Origin: Candidatus Woesearchaeota archaeon
GTDB taxonomy: Archaea; Nanobdellota; Nanobdellia; Woesearchaeales; ARS49
Reading direction: 5' to 3'
DNA: 46,796 nucleotides
NCBI GenBank assembly: GCA_014729555.1
Contig: WJJT01000041.1
Span: 1 to 46,796 of the forward strand
Under the pieces are notes generated by a model that was given only the letters and a program-made list of their open reading frames with translations, made no database searches and was not told where the DNA came from. Positions 24,169-31,510 of the stretch are shown here, one piece after another. Positions within the stretch are counted from its first letter, which is position 1; each line of letters starts with the position of its first letter. The position numbers were made by a program, and so were the translations under genes.

Positions 24169-25122
24169 TTAAAGTGTCATCATTCCGAGTTTTGCAAGCA
24201 CATATGCAATATACACCAGCATTAAGGTGACTGCCTCTCTTTTTTCCAGTTTCATCTTTGTTCTTAGCAGGAAGACGGCGAGTACTGATACCCCTATCAT
24301 TATTGGTATGTCAAATTCTATCAGTACATCGTTTACTGTGAATCCTTTTGCTATTGCAGAGCTCAGGCCTAGTGTGAAAAGTATATCAAATATGTTGCTT
24401 CCTATGAGGTTTCCTATTGAAAGGCTTCCTGCTTTTTTCATCACTGCATTTGCGCAGATTGTGAGTTCTGGAAGGCTTGTTCCAAATCCTACTATCAGCA
24501 GTCCTATGAATGTCTGGCTCAGGCCCCATATACTTGCAAGCGCCACTGCATTGTCTACTGTTACCTTTGCTCCGTATATAAGGAATATGAATCCTGCTAT
24601 GAGCGATACTGTGGCCCATATCATTTTTCCAAATCCTTTGTTATTTCTTATTTTTTGCGTTATTTTTTCTTCTCTTGTGACTGTCATGAAATAGAACGCG
24701 TATATTATGACCATTATCATGCCGTCCATTGCGCTTATCTGGCCGTCCAGGCCCATGAGCAGGTATACTGCTGCTGCTCCCACCATTATCAGTCCGTCTC
24801 TTAAGAACTCTCTTTTTGATATAATTACTGTGCCAAAGAGCCCGATGATCCCCAGAATTATTGTTGTCTGGCTGATTACTGTTCCTACTGTCTCTCCTGT
24901 TATGAGCCCTGATGTATCTATGCCTTGTAGTTTTTGCAGTGCAGCTGTTACGTTGATGAATAGTTCTGGCAGGTCGCTTCCTATTGCAAGGACTGTCAGC
25001 CCTATGAACATGTGAGATATTCTCAGTTTTTTGGCTATTGTTATTGCTCCTCTTGTTGTTAACTCAGAGCCCAGCCATAATACTGCCAGTCCTAATATAA
25101 GATATAATACTGCATACTGCAA
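24169..25122 (-). CDS. CaCA-family sodium/calcium-type exchanger
   Basis: A 317-residue protein with about ten membrane helices and two alpha repeats: GLTVLAIGSDLPELFINVTA in the first and GLLIVGFGTSLPELTICANA plus GNLIGSNIFDILFTLG in the second. Such proteins exchange Ca2+ (or another cation) for Na+ or H+. The first repeat has GSDLPE and GETVGTVISQTTIILG in place of the usual GTSLPE/GSNI, as in a divergent archaeal subgroup. The start is a TTG at 25122 with GGTGAT 5 nt upstream. It lies upstream of the amino-acid operon but seems separately transcribed. Confidence 0.88.
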   Translation of the reverse strand: MQYAVLYLILGLAVLWLGSELTTRGAITIAKKLRISHMFIGLTVLAIGSDLPELFINVTAALQKLQGIDTSGLITGETVGTVISQTTIILGIIGLFGTVIISKREFLRDGLIMVGAAAVYLLMGLDGQISAMDGMIMVIIYAFYFMTVTREEKITQKIRNNKGFGKMIWATVSLIAGFIFLIYGAKVTVDNAVALASIWGLSQTFIGLLIVGFGTSLPELTICANAVMKKAGSLSIGNLIGSNIFDILFTLGLSSAIAKGFTVNDVLIEFDIPIMIGVSVLAVFLLRTKMKLEKREAVTLMLVYIAYVLAKLGMMTL

Positions 25123-25158
25123 ATAATCACCTTTTTTTTTATGTCTTAAACATGCTTG

Positions 25159-26190
25159 TTATTTATTAAATTTTGGGTATGTTCCTGCTTCCATAAATAC
25201 TTTGTGTGTTTTTACTGCAATGCCTTTTTCTTTTTCAAGCATTTCTTTTGTTTCCATTTCTGCAGCTCCTAATGCAATTAGTTCATCTTTAAGGCTCATT
25301 ATTGCGACAGTGTCTCCTTTTTTGATTTCTTTGTGCAGTTTTGATATGCCTGGTGTTTTTAGGTCAGAGCCGTGGCACACTGTGTCTGCTGCATTGTCCA
25401 GTATCCATACTTTTGCCACTTGCGGTATTGCCTCTTCTACAGGCTTGATGTATTCTTTTATTGCAGGGGCTTTTTTTTCTTTTGCAAAATTTTGTTTTGC
25501 GGATTTTGAATCTTTGATTCCAGTTTTCCAGAGCCAGTATGCATCTGATAATTCCTGGAGTGTCACCATGTCTTTTTCTGTGAATGGCCCTGCTTTTGTT
25601 CTCGTCAATTGCGCCATGTGCGCTCCTGTCCCTAATTTTTTGCCGGCATCATGGCAGAATTTTCTTATGTATGTTCCTGCCTGGCACCCTATCCTGAAGA
25701 GAACATCCTGTTCCTCTATTTCAAGTATTTCTATGTAGTATATTTTTCTCTCCCTTATCTGTCTTTTTACTGCTGATTTTATCGGTGGAAGCTGTTTTAT
25801 GCTCCCAACAAATTCATCAAGAACCTTTTTGAGTTTTTTTGTGTCAACTGGCTTGTGCAGGTGCATTATGCCTATGTATTCTTTTCCTATCGGCAGGAGT
25901 GTCTGCACTATTCTTGTTGCTCTTCCCAGTGCCATTGGCAGCACTCCTGTCACTGCTGGGTCTAGTGTTCCAGAGTGTCCTGCTTTGCTGATGTGAAGTA
26001 TTTTCTGGACATACTCTGCAGCCTGGTGTGCTGTGGGCCCTTTTGGCTTGTTGATGTTTACAACACCGTAGTTTATCAGGACTTCCATAGGCCTTTCCTC
26101 TGGCCTGCATCCGCAGGAGGGGTCTGTCTCTGATTCTTTTTTTGTTAGAATTTCTCTTTTGATTGTTTCAAAAGGTAAAAGATTTTTCAT
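25159..26190 (-). CDS. cbf5: tRNA/rRNA pseudouridine synthase Cbf5 (TruB family)
   Basis: A 343-residue protein. The N-terminal archaeal extension is followed by the TruB catalytic domain (NINKPKGPTAHQAAEYV; catalytic Asp in AGHSGTLDPAVTGVLP; CQAGTYIRKFCHDAGKKLGTG). A PUA domain ends it (about 250-335, KGDTVAIMSLKDELIALGAA). Cbf5 is the catalytic subunit of box H/ACA ribonucleoproteins and can also modify tRNA U55. It is the last gene of the S19e-L39e-L31e operon, 14 nt after the L31e stop. A Lys/Ala-rich linker (SAKQNFAKEKKAPAIKEYI) between the domains looks longer than usual. Confidence 0.94.
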   Translation of the reverse strand: MKNLLPFETIKREILTKKESETDPSCGCRPEERPMEVLINYGVVNINKPKGPTAHQAAEYVQKILHISKAGHSGTLDPAVTGVLPMALGRATRIVQTLLPIGKEYIGIMHLHKPVDTKKLKKVLDEFVGSIKQLPPIKSAVKRQIRERKIYYIEILEIEEQDVLFRIGCQAGTYIRKFCHDAGKKLGTGAHMAQLTRTKAGPFTEKDMVTLQELSDAYWLWKTGIKDSKSAKQNFAKEKKAPAIKEYIKPVEEAIPQVAKVWILDNAADTVCHGSDLKTPGISKLHKEIKKGDTVAIMSLKDELIALGAAEMETKEMLEKEKGIAVKTHKVFMEAGTYPKFNK

Positions 26191-26204
26191 CGAGAGTTGG
26201 GTTA

Positions 26205-26750
26205 TTATTCCTTTTTTTCAGCAGGCTTTTCTTCTGCTGGTTCTTTCTTTGTCTCAGCCTTGGCTTCTTTTGTTTCTTCTTTTTTCTCTGGCTCTGCTTT
26301 TGTTTTTTCTTTTGCTCCCTCTTCTTTCTTTTCTTCTTTAGCTGGTTCTTCTTTTTTCTCTTCAGTTTTCTCTTCTTTTTTCTTTTTCTTCACAGGCGCT
26401 TTCTTGTCTTCTTTCTTTCCTGTGATTGTTTCTTTCATTTTGTCTGCTATCCCTTTTTTCTCTTCTTCTTGTTTCTTCTCTGCCACTATTTCCTTGCCAA
26501 AGATTTCTGCCCGCACTACTTCTTTCTCGTCTTTTTGAACATTTACTTTTATTTTTCCCGGCGGGTTTTTTATTCCGTGCTTCCATAATTCCTCATTAAG
26601 GTGTTTGCCAAGCCTTACATCTTCTGATTTCATGTGCTTGATCAGGAATTCTTTTATGGCTGTGGCTGCTTTTTTTGCTCTCCTGTATCTTGGAGCTTTC
26701 AGCCACTCTTTTCTCAGAGGTATTGTGTATGTTCTCTCTGTTTTTGCCAT
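26205..26750 (-). CDS. rpl31e: Ribosomal protein L31e with long Lys/Glu tail
   Basis: Residues 1-95 are L31e (RTYTIPLRKEWLKAPRYRRA, EDVRLGKHLNEELWKHG), a protein of the large-subunit exit-tunnel rim. The remaining 85 residues are a low-complexity tail of Lys, Glu, Ala and Pro (KKEDKKAPVKKKKKEEK, ETKEAKAETKKEPAEEKPAE), about doubling the normal size. The tail is in frame and codon use looks normal, so it is probably translated; it would be disordered at the ribosome surface. The gap to L39e is 1 nt. Confidence 0.93.
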   Translation of the reverse strand: MAKTERTYTIPLRKEWLKAPRYRRAKKAATAIKEFLIKHMKSEDVRLGKHLNEELWKHGIKNPPGKIKVNVQKDEKEVVRAEIFGKEIVAEKKQEEEKKGIADKMKETITGKKEDKKAPVKKKKKEEKTEEKKEEPAKEEKKEEGAKEKTKAEPEKKEETKEAKAETKKEPAEEKPAEKKE

Positions 26751-26751
26751 T

Positions 26752-26925
26752 TTATGCCTTTATTTTTGTCCTTCTCCAGCTTCTCTTGACTGTTGTGTGC
26801 CTTCCAGGGTGGACTCTTCTGCCTTTTCCGAATTTTTTTGGCACTGTCCAGTAGGGCGCCCATCTTGTCTGCCTGCCTGCTTTCACAAGCCTTTGTTTTC
26901 TGCTTGGGTGTTTGTATCGTGCCAT
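26752..26925 (-). CDS. rpl39e: Ribosomal protein L39e
   Basis: A 57-residue gene absent from the ORF track because of its size. Translation of the minus strand gives MARYKHPSRKQRLVKAGRQ at the start and RSWRRTKIKA at the end, with RWAPYWTVPKKFGKGRRVHP in the middle. That matches L39e, a small basic protein lining the exit tunnel. It fits exactly between S19e (1-nt gap) and L31e (1-nt gap), the conserved L39e-L31e order. Family members are normally about 51 aa. Confidence 0.94.
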   Translation of the reverse strand: MARYKHPSRKQRLVKAGRQTRWAPYWTVPKKFGKGRRVHPGRHTTVKRSWRRTKIKA

Positions 26926-26926
26926 T

Positions 26927-27586
26927 TTATACTTCGTCTGCTGGTTTCAGCTCTTCTTTGTTTTGTGAATATGAAGTCTGTGGTTCTGATTTTTTTGGTG
27001 CTTCTTTTGTTTTCTTTTTTGCCGCTGCTTTTTTTGTTTTCTTTTTTGCTGTTTTTTTCCTTGTTTTTTTCGCTGTTTTTTTCTTTGTTTTTTTCTTCTT
27101 TTTCACAGCAGGGTATTCTGCCGGAAGCTCTGTTGTGCTTTTCTTTGGGATTATGATTTTCTTTTCTTTCATTATCTCTTCAGCTATTTTTCCAAGAAGC
27201 TTGCTTCCCTGGGGTGTTATCACTCTTCCTTTGTGCGTCCCTTTTTCTCCTTTTGCTGCAAGTCCTGCTTTCTCTAACTGCTGAAGTATTTTTCTTATGA
27301 TGTTTCCTGATGCCCTGAAGAATTTTTCAGGCTGGTGCCCTCTGTTTTTTCTTCCGCCGTATTTTATCCTTAGCTTTGACACCCCTATTGGCCCTCTTTT
27401 CTGCAGTGCCTGCAGTATTGCGGCAGCCCGTATGTGCCACCAGTTCTTCTGCACAGGAGCCCTTTCCTTGCTTACGCCTGTCTTTACAAAGTCAGACCAT
27501 GCCGGCGGAGTTAATTCTGGCATTTTCTCCAGCTCTGCAGCTGTCTGTAGGATTAGTTCATTTGCTGGTACATCATATCTTGTCAT
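26927..27586 (-). CDS. rps19e: Ribosomal protein S19e with Lys-rich tail
   Basis: The first 150 residues are S19e (YDVPANELILQTAAELEK, WWHIRAAAILQALQKRGPIG, SGNIIRKILQQLEKAGLAAK, GRVITPQGSKLLGKIAEEI), a small-subunit head protein. About 65 extra residues follow, with Lys/Thr/Ala repeats (KTKKKTAKKTRKKTAKKKTK) ending TSYSQNKEELKPADEV. It opens the S19e-L39e-L31e-Cbf5 operon. The usual archaeal neighbour PDCD5 is absent. A structured 60-nt leader precedes the ATG. Confidence 0.93.
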   Translation of the reverse strand: MTRYDVPANELILQTAAELEKMPELTPPAWSDFVKTGVSKERAPVQKNWWHIRAAAILQALQKRGPIGVSKLRIKYGGRKNRGHQPEKFFRASGNIIRKILQQLEKAGLAAKGEKGTHKGRVITPQGSKLLGKIAEEIMKEKKIIIPKKSTTELPAEYPAVKKKKKTKKKTAKKTRKKTAKKKTKKAAAKKKTKEAPKKSEPQTSYSQNKEELKPADEV

Positions 27587-27646
27587 TTTGTATCACTTAT
27601 TCCGGCCTTTCGGCCTACTCAGGGTGTCTTAGGTGATCACCCAGAA
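27587..27646 (-). ncRNA. Structured 5' leader of the rps19e operon, resembling a degenerate hammerhead
   Basis: TTTAAA centred at 27672.5 predicts transcription from about 27646, leaving a 60-nt leader. It can fold as a three-way junction: AUUC/GAAU closing, GGGUG/CACCC, and GGCC-GAAA-GGCC with a GNRA loop. The core reads CUGAGUAGGCCGAAAGGCC, close to the hammerhead CUGANGA-stem-GAAA layout. However, conserved G8 is U and the GAA after stem II is disturbed, so cleavage is doubtful. It may instead bind a ribosomal protein for feedback. Confidence 0.45.
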
Positions 27647-27669
27647 TGTAAAGAAAGAAACAGAACCTG

Positions 27670-27675
27670 TTTAAA
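27670..27675 (-). promoter_or_regulatory. TATA box of the rps19e operon
   Basis: CCTTTTTAAACAG on the minus strand is the only strong TATA-like site upstream of the operon. It predicts a 60-nt leader. Confidence 0.5.
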
Positions 27676-27700
27676 AAGGTTGTGGTTTTGGATCGCTGTT

Positions 27701-27770
27701 GTTAGTTTTTTGTTTGTATGTGGTTATTCGGAATTGGTTATTTGGCAACTACTTACTACGAACTACTTGC
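27701..27770 (-). repeat. Dispersed intergenic repeat, copy A
   Basis: Read on the minus strand it contains AAGTAGTTGCC, AATAACCAATTCCGAATAAC and TACAAACAAA, matching copies at 31.4 and 40.8 kb. It lies between the divergent rps19e and thrS promoters. Confidence 0.7.
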
Positions 27771-27786
27771 TCGCTATTCAGTAAAG

Positions 27787-27796
27787 TTTATATAAA
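27787..27796 (+). promoter_or_regulatory. TATA box of thrS
   Basis: TTTATATAAA is centred 25.5 bp before the ATG at 27817, so the thrS transcript is probably leaderless. Confidence 0.65.
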
Positions 27797-27816
27797 GATA
27801 CTTTATCTTTGAGTGT

Positions 27817-29547
27817 ATGGCAAAGAAAGAATCAAAAGAAGATTTGGATGTTCTTAGGCATAGTGCTGCCCATATTCTTGCTCATGCTGTTCAGGAACTT
27901 TATCCTGAGGCAAGGAATACTATCGGCCCTGCTGTTGAGGATGGCTTTTATTATGATTTTGATAATCTTCAGATAACGCCTGAGGATTTTCCCAAGATTG
28001 AGAAAAAGATGAAGGAGATTGTCAGGAAAAAATATCCTTTTGAGAAGAAAGAGGTCACTTTGGCAGAGGCCAAGAAGATTTTCAAGAATAATCCTTTTAA
28101 GATTGAGATTGCTGATGAGTTTGAAAAGCTTGGGGGGAAATTGACTGTTTACAAGAGCGGTGATTTTGTTGACTTGTGCAAAGGGCCGCATGTCAAGTCT
28201 ACTGGTGATGTAAAGGCTTTCAAGCTAACAAAGATTGCAGGTGCATACTGGCGCGGTGACCCTAAGAACAAGCAGTTGACAAGGGTGTATGGTGTTGCTT
28301 TTCCCTCAAAAGAAGAATTGAAAGAGTATATTACGAGAATGCAGGAGGCTGCAAAGAGGGACCACAGGAAGATTGGAAGGGATTTGGATTTATTCTCATT
28401 CCATGACTGCGCTCCTGGAATGCCTTTCTGGCACCCTAAAGGAACCATCATCTGGAATGAATTGATTAAGTACTGGAGAGAGGAGCATTTTAATGCAGGT
28501 TATGGTGAGATAAGGACTCCTGTTATTTTGAGCAAATGCTTGTGGGAGCAGTCTGGCCACTGGAAGCATTTTAAGGAGAATATGTATTTTACCAAGATTG
28601 ATGAGGTTGAGTGTGCTGTCAAGCCAATGAATTGCCCTGGAGGGATACAGGTTTACATGAATCGCGTGAGAAGTTATAAGGAGTTTCCTATTCGAATGGC
28701 TGAATTGGGTTTGGTTCACAGGCATGAATTAAGCGGTGTTTTAAGCGGCCTTTTCAGGGTAAGGTCTTTTACCCAGGATGATGCGCATATTTACTGCGCA
28801 GATGACGAGCAGTTGAAACAAGAGATTAAGGGTGTTATTGTATTGGCTGACAGGATTTACAAGAAGTTTGGTTTTGATTATCATGTTGAGTTGAGCACAA
28901 TGCCTGAAAAGGCAATGGGTACAAAGGCTCAGTGGGACAGGGCTGAGAAGGCTTTAGGAGATGCAATGAAGGAATTAAAGAAAGATTTCACAGTCAATCC
29001 TGGTGATGGTGCTTTCTATGGCCCAAAGCTTGATTTTCATTTAAAGGATGCCTTGGGAAGGACATGGCAGTGCGGCACTCTGCAGTTAGACTTTCAGATG
29101 CCTGTCCAGTTTGATTTAAAGTTCATGGGTGCTGACGGCACTGAGAAGCACAAGCCTGCACTGCTTCACAGGACTATCTATGGAAGCATTGAGAGATTCA
29201 TTGGGGTTCTGTTAGAGCACACTGCTGGAAAGCTTGCTTTGTGGTGCTCTCCTGTTCAGGTCAGGATATTGACTGTTGCAGACAGGTTTAATGATTATGC
29301 AGACAAGGCTGCTGAGCAGATGAAAAAAGAAAACATAAGGGTTGAGGTTGATGACAGGTCTGAGAGCATCAGCAGGAAAGTCAGGGAAGCGCAATTGCAG
29401 CAGATTAATTACATCCTTGTTGTTGGCGAGAAAGAATTAAAAGACAAGACTGTCACTGTCAGGACAAGGGATAACAAGATTCATGGTGCTAAAAAAGTTG
29501 AGTCTTTTGTCAAGGAATTGGTTAAAGAGATTCAGGAACGAAAATGA
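27817..29547 (+). CDS. thrS: Threonyl-tRNA synthetase, bacterial type without TGS domain
   Basis: The protein starts directly in the bacterial N2 editing domain (VLRHSAAHILAHAVQELYP; CKGPHVKSTGD, the HxxxH...C/H zinc-like site). The class II catalytic core follows, with motif 2 (HRHELSGVLSGLFRVRSFTQ), motif 3 (HRTIYGSIERFIGVLLEH) and zinc ligands (Cys in PMNCPGG and two His). An anticodon-binding domain ends it. Bacterial ThrRS has an additional N-terminal TGS domain of about 60 aa, absent here. Typical archaeal ThrRS uses a different, DTD-like editing domain, so bacterial ancestry is inferred. It overlaps pth2 by 4 nt. Confidence 0.96.
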   Translation: MAKKESKEDLDVLRHSAAHILAHAVQELYPEARNTIGPAVEDGFYYDFDNLQITPEDFPKIEKKMKEIVRKKYPFEKKEVTLAEAKKIFKNNPFKIEIADEFEKLGGKLTVYKSGDFVDLCKGPHVKSTGDVKAFKLTKIAGAYWRGDPKNKQLTRVYGVAFPSKEELKEYITRMQEAAKRDHRKIGRDLDLFSFHDCAPGMPFWHPKGTIIWNELIKYWREEHFNAGYGEIRTPVILSKCLWEQSGHWKHFKENMYFTKIDEVECAVKPMNCPGGIQVYMNRVRSYKEFPIRMAELGLVHRHELSGVLSGLFRVRSFTQDDAHIYCADDEQLKQEIKGVIVLADRIYKKFGFDYHVELSTMPEKAMGTKAQWDRAEKALGDAMKELKKDFTVNPGDGAFYGPKLDFHLKDALGRTWQCGTLQLDFQMPVQFDLKFMGADGTEKHKPALLHRTIYGSIERFIGVLLEHTAGKLALWCSPVQVRILTVADRFNDYADKAAEQMKKENIRVEVDDRSESISRKVREAQLQQINYILVVGEKELKDKTVTVRTRDNKIHGAKKVESFVKELVKEIQERK

Positions 29548-29894
29548 AAGACTATAAACAAGTAATACTCGTACGTAAAGATCTTAATTTGAGCCGAGGC
29601 AAATTAGCCTCGCAAGCAGCTCATGCCTCTACAGATGCCCTGCTTAAGTCGCACAAGGATGACATCAAGAAATGGCAGGACCAGGGCATGAAAAAAGTTA
29701 TTCTTGGTGTTGATTCTCAGGAAGAACTGCTTAAGCTCAAGATTCAGGCACAGGATGCAGGGCTTGTTGCTATAATAATTGCAGACGCAGGCAGGACAGA
29801 ATTAGCTCCTGGCACTGTAACCGCAGTAGGCATTGGCCCTGATGTTGAGGAAAAGATTGACAGGGTTACTGGGCATTTGAAGCTGATTTCTTAG
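29544..29894 (+). CDS. pth2: Peptidyl-tRNA hydrolase, archaeal Pth2 type
   Basis: A 116-residue protein with the Pth2 signature: YKQVILVRKDLNLSRGKLAS, QAAHASTDALL, and the end IIIADAGRTELAPGTVTAVG. Pth2 releases peptides from peptidyl-tRNA after abortive translation. It overlaps thrS by ATGA, so two translation genes are coupled. Its stop nearly abuts the converging small-protein gene (4 nt). Confidence 0.95.
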   Translation: MKDYKQVILVRKDLNLSRGKLASQAAHASTDALLKSHKDDIKKWQDQGMKKVILGVDSQEELLKLKIQAQDAGLVAIIIADAGRTELAPGTVTAVGIGPDVEEKIDRVTGHLKLIS

Positions 29895-29898
29895 AAAA

Positions 29899-30138
29899 CT
29901 AGATGCACCCCCTGCTCTCCATCTCTACTCTTAGTCCTGCGCACACTGGCTGTTCTGGCAGCCAGTTGCAGTTGTATTTGTGATAGTCCTGGTATAATTG
30001 CTGGCATGGGTGATAAACAACTCTTCCTGCTGCTCCTGTTGTTCCGCTGTAGTGCAATGCAACTGCCCCTACTGTTGCAATCACTAGTATTAAGACTGCT
30101 GTGAAAAACAGGTAATCATGTTTTTGGTGTGGTATCAT
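29899..30138 (-). CDS. Small single-pass membrane protein with four cysteines
   Basis: A 79-residue protein with one membrane helix (YLFFTAVLILVIATVGAVALHY) and an exported C-terminal part with four Cys (HPCQQLYQDYHKYNCNWLP; VCAGLRVEMESRGCI) that may form two disulfides. No family is recognised. It overlaps the C39-like peptidase gene upstream by 4 nt, so the two are co-translated and probably act together, perhaps as enzyme and partner. Confidence 0.65.
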   Translation of the reverse strand: MIPHQKHDYLFFTAVLILVIATVGAVALHYSGTTGAAGRVVYHPCQQLYQDYHKYNCNWLPEQPVCAGLRVEMESRGCI

Positions 30139-30824
30139 TGTAATCTGCCCTGTATTATTATTGCATCATTGTCTGTTCCTTTTGCATTCCAGGCATTGAT
30201 GAAATCTTGTTTTAATGCTTTTTGGTTTGGGCCTTTTGCACTGTTGTGGAACAAGACGTGTGTCTGGTTTATGTATGTTACTGTCACTCCGTGCCCTGAG
30301 TAGATGCCTGGGTTTCCCATGACTGTGTTGTAATCTATTATCATCAGGATTACATTGCCTCTGTCAAAAGCCTGCTCTACTTCCTGCCAGGTTAGTTTTC
30401 TGTTTTCATATCTGTCTGTTGTTTCAAGAAATACTATTGATTTGTTTAGCAGTTTCCAGTCTGTGACTTCATTTATCAGCCTGCCGTCCTCCTCTCCATA
30501 ATACTCAATCACGAATTCTGGGCTTAATTGATAGTATGGTGTTGTTGAGTAATAGTATGGGTCTAGCCCTTCCTGCACCAATACTGGCAGTGCCTGTGAA
30601 AACCAGGTCCATTTCTCTCCTTTTCTTCCAATCATTGAATTAACTTGCTCCAGGGTGTACTGTTTTTCTGGATAATAATAATAATTAAGCGCCATTGTCA
30701 CCTGGCTTGGCACGCAGGACGGGCCTTTTTGGTGTGTGTACGGAATATTTAATGGCGGTCTTGTTACAGCTGCGCAAGAAGTAGCAAGCACTAAAAATAG
30801 TAATATCACCAGTTCTTTTTTCAT
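30135..30824 (-). CDS. Exported C39-like cysteine peptidase
   Basis: A signal peptide (MKKELVILLFLVLATSCAAV, with a near-lipobox ATSC) precedes a papain-like C39 fold. C37 is in GPSCVPSQVTMALNYY, H178 in GIYSGHGVTVTYIN, and N194 in FHNSAKGPN completes a likely triad. The family includes double-glycine leader peptidases and many stand-alone exported proteases. No ABC transporter is next to it, so a bacteriocin role is not supported. A TATA box (TATTTATA, 30848-30855) is centred about 27.5 bp before the ATG, so it should be leaderless. Confidence 0.82.
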   Translation of the reverse strand: MKKELVILLFLVLATSCAAVTRPPLNIPYTHQKGPSCVPSQVTMALNYYYYPEKQYTLEQVNSMIGRKGEKWTWFSQALPVLVQEGLDPYYYSTTPYYQLSPEFVIEYYGEEDGRLINEVTDWKLLNKSIVFLETTDRYENRKLTWQEVEQAFDRGNVILMIIDYNTVMGNPGIYSGHGVTVTYINQTHVLFHNSAKGPNQKALKQDFINAWNAKGTDNDAIIIQGRLQ

Positions 30825-30847
30825 ATTTGTTGTTGTATATATTTAAG

Positions 30848-30855
30848 TATAAATA
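30848..30855 (-). promoter_or_regulatory. TATA box of the C39-like peptidase gene
   Basis: TATTTATA on the minus strand lies about 27.5 bp before the ATG at 30824. Confidence 0.55.
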
Positions 30856-30878
30856 TTTTGCCCTGTTCAACCGCAATA

Positions 30879-30886
30879 TTTATAAA
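30879..30886 (+). promoter_or_regulatory. TATA box of rps6e
   Basis: TTTATAAA is centred 26.5 bp before the ATG at 30909, which predicts a leaderless mRNA. Confidence 0.7.
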
Positions 30887-30908
30887 CAACTGTCAAATCT
30901 AATATTTC

Positions 30909-31388
30909 ATGGTCGGTTTTAAAGTTGTTATAGGGACAAAGGACGGCAAGTGCCATCAGAAAGAGATTTCAGAAGAGGATTCCAAGAGTCTGGTTGGCAG
31001 GAAGATAGGGGATACTATCAAGGGAGAGCTTATAGGCCTTACTGGTTATGAGTTTGCTATAACCGGCGGTACTGATCATGCAGGCTTTCCTATGAGAAAG
31101 GATATTGCAGGCACAGCAAGAAAGCGTATTCTTGCAGTTTCTGGTGTCGGCCTTAAGAAAAAGGCAAGAGGCATAAGAAAGAGAAAGACTGTCTGCGGCA
31201 ACACGATTCACCCTAAGATTTCCCAGATTAATCTCAAGATCCTGAAAGAGGGCAGTGAAAAGCTTGGTGCTGCTCCTAAGGAAGGAGAGGCTCCTGCAGA
31301 AGGAGAAGCTCCAAAAAAGGCGCCTAAGAAAGAGGAGAAAAAAGAAGAAAAGCCAAAAGAAGCTCCTAAGGAAGAGAAGAAAGAATAA
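30909..31388 (+). CDS. rps6e: Ribosomal protein S6e with Lys/Glu/Pro tail
   Basis: Residues 1-112 are S6e (GKCHQKEISEEDSKSLVGRK, ITGGTDHAGFPMRKDI, KKARGIRKRKTVCGNTIH), a protein of the small subunit. The last 45 residues are a low-complexity tail (KEGEAPAEGEAPKKAPKKEE) much like the L31e tail. Archaeal S6e normally ends near 125 aa. It is a single gene with its own leaderless promoter. Confidence 0.94.
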   Translation: MVGFKVVIGTKDGKCHQKEISEEDSKSLVGRKIGDTIKGELIGLTGYEFAITGGTDHAGFPMRKDIAGTARKRILAVSGVGLKKKARGIRKRKTVCGNTIHPKISQINLKILKEGSEKLGAAPKEGEAPAEGEAPKKAPKKEEKKEEKPKEAPKEEKKE

Positions 31389-31392
31389 TTCT

Positions 31393-31467
31393 GTAAGTGG
31401 CAAGTAGCTGCCGAATAACCAATTCCTGAATAACTACAAACTAAAATCCATAAACCACTGACTAAAA
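31393..31467 (+). repeat. Dispersed intergenic repeat, copy B
   Basis: It contains GTAAGTGGCAAGTAGCTGCC, GAATAACCAATTCCTGAATA and ACTACAAACTA, matching copy A (inverted) and copy C. It lies just upstream of the TATA box of the next gene. Confidence 0.7.
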
Positions 31468-31475
31468 TCGCAAAG

Positions 31476-31483
31476 TTTATAAA
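31476..31483 (+). promoter_or_regulatory. TATA box of the surface-machinery locus 1 leading gene
   Basis: TTTATAAA in AAAGTTTATAAATA predicts a start near 31506, only about 5 nt before the GTG at 31511. Confidence 0.6.
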
Positions 31484-31510
31484 TAAGTCTTTCTCATTTT
31501 ATTAAAAAGG

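Noticed and set aside
24169-25122. CaCA exchanger inactivated in its first alpha repeat
   Set aside because: GSDLPE and TVISQTTIILG differ from the usual motif, but from memory a known archaeal subgroup has similar forms, so this is probably natural variation.
26163-27284. Plus-strand Phe/Ser-rich ORFs opposite the ribosomal proteins
   Set aside because: They are the antisense reading of the Lys/Glu-rich tails of L31e and S19e.
27587-27646. Calling an active hammerhead ribozyme
   Set aside because: Essential core positions differ (G8 to U, GAA after stem II disturbed), and stem I pairs poorly if the core C is kept; only resemblance can be claimed.
30135-30824. Bacteriocin-processing C39 peptidase
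   Set aside because: No ABC transporter or double-glycine leader peptide lies next to it; it is an exported stand-alone enzyme.
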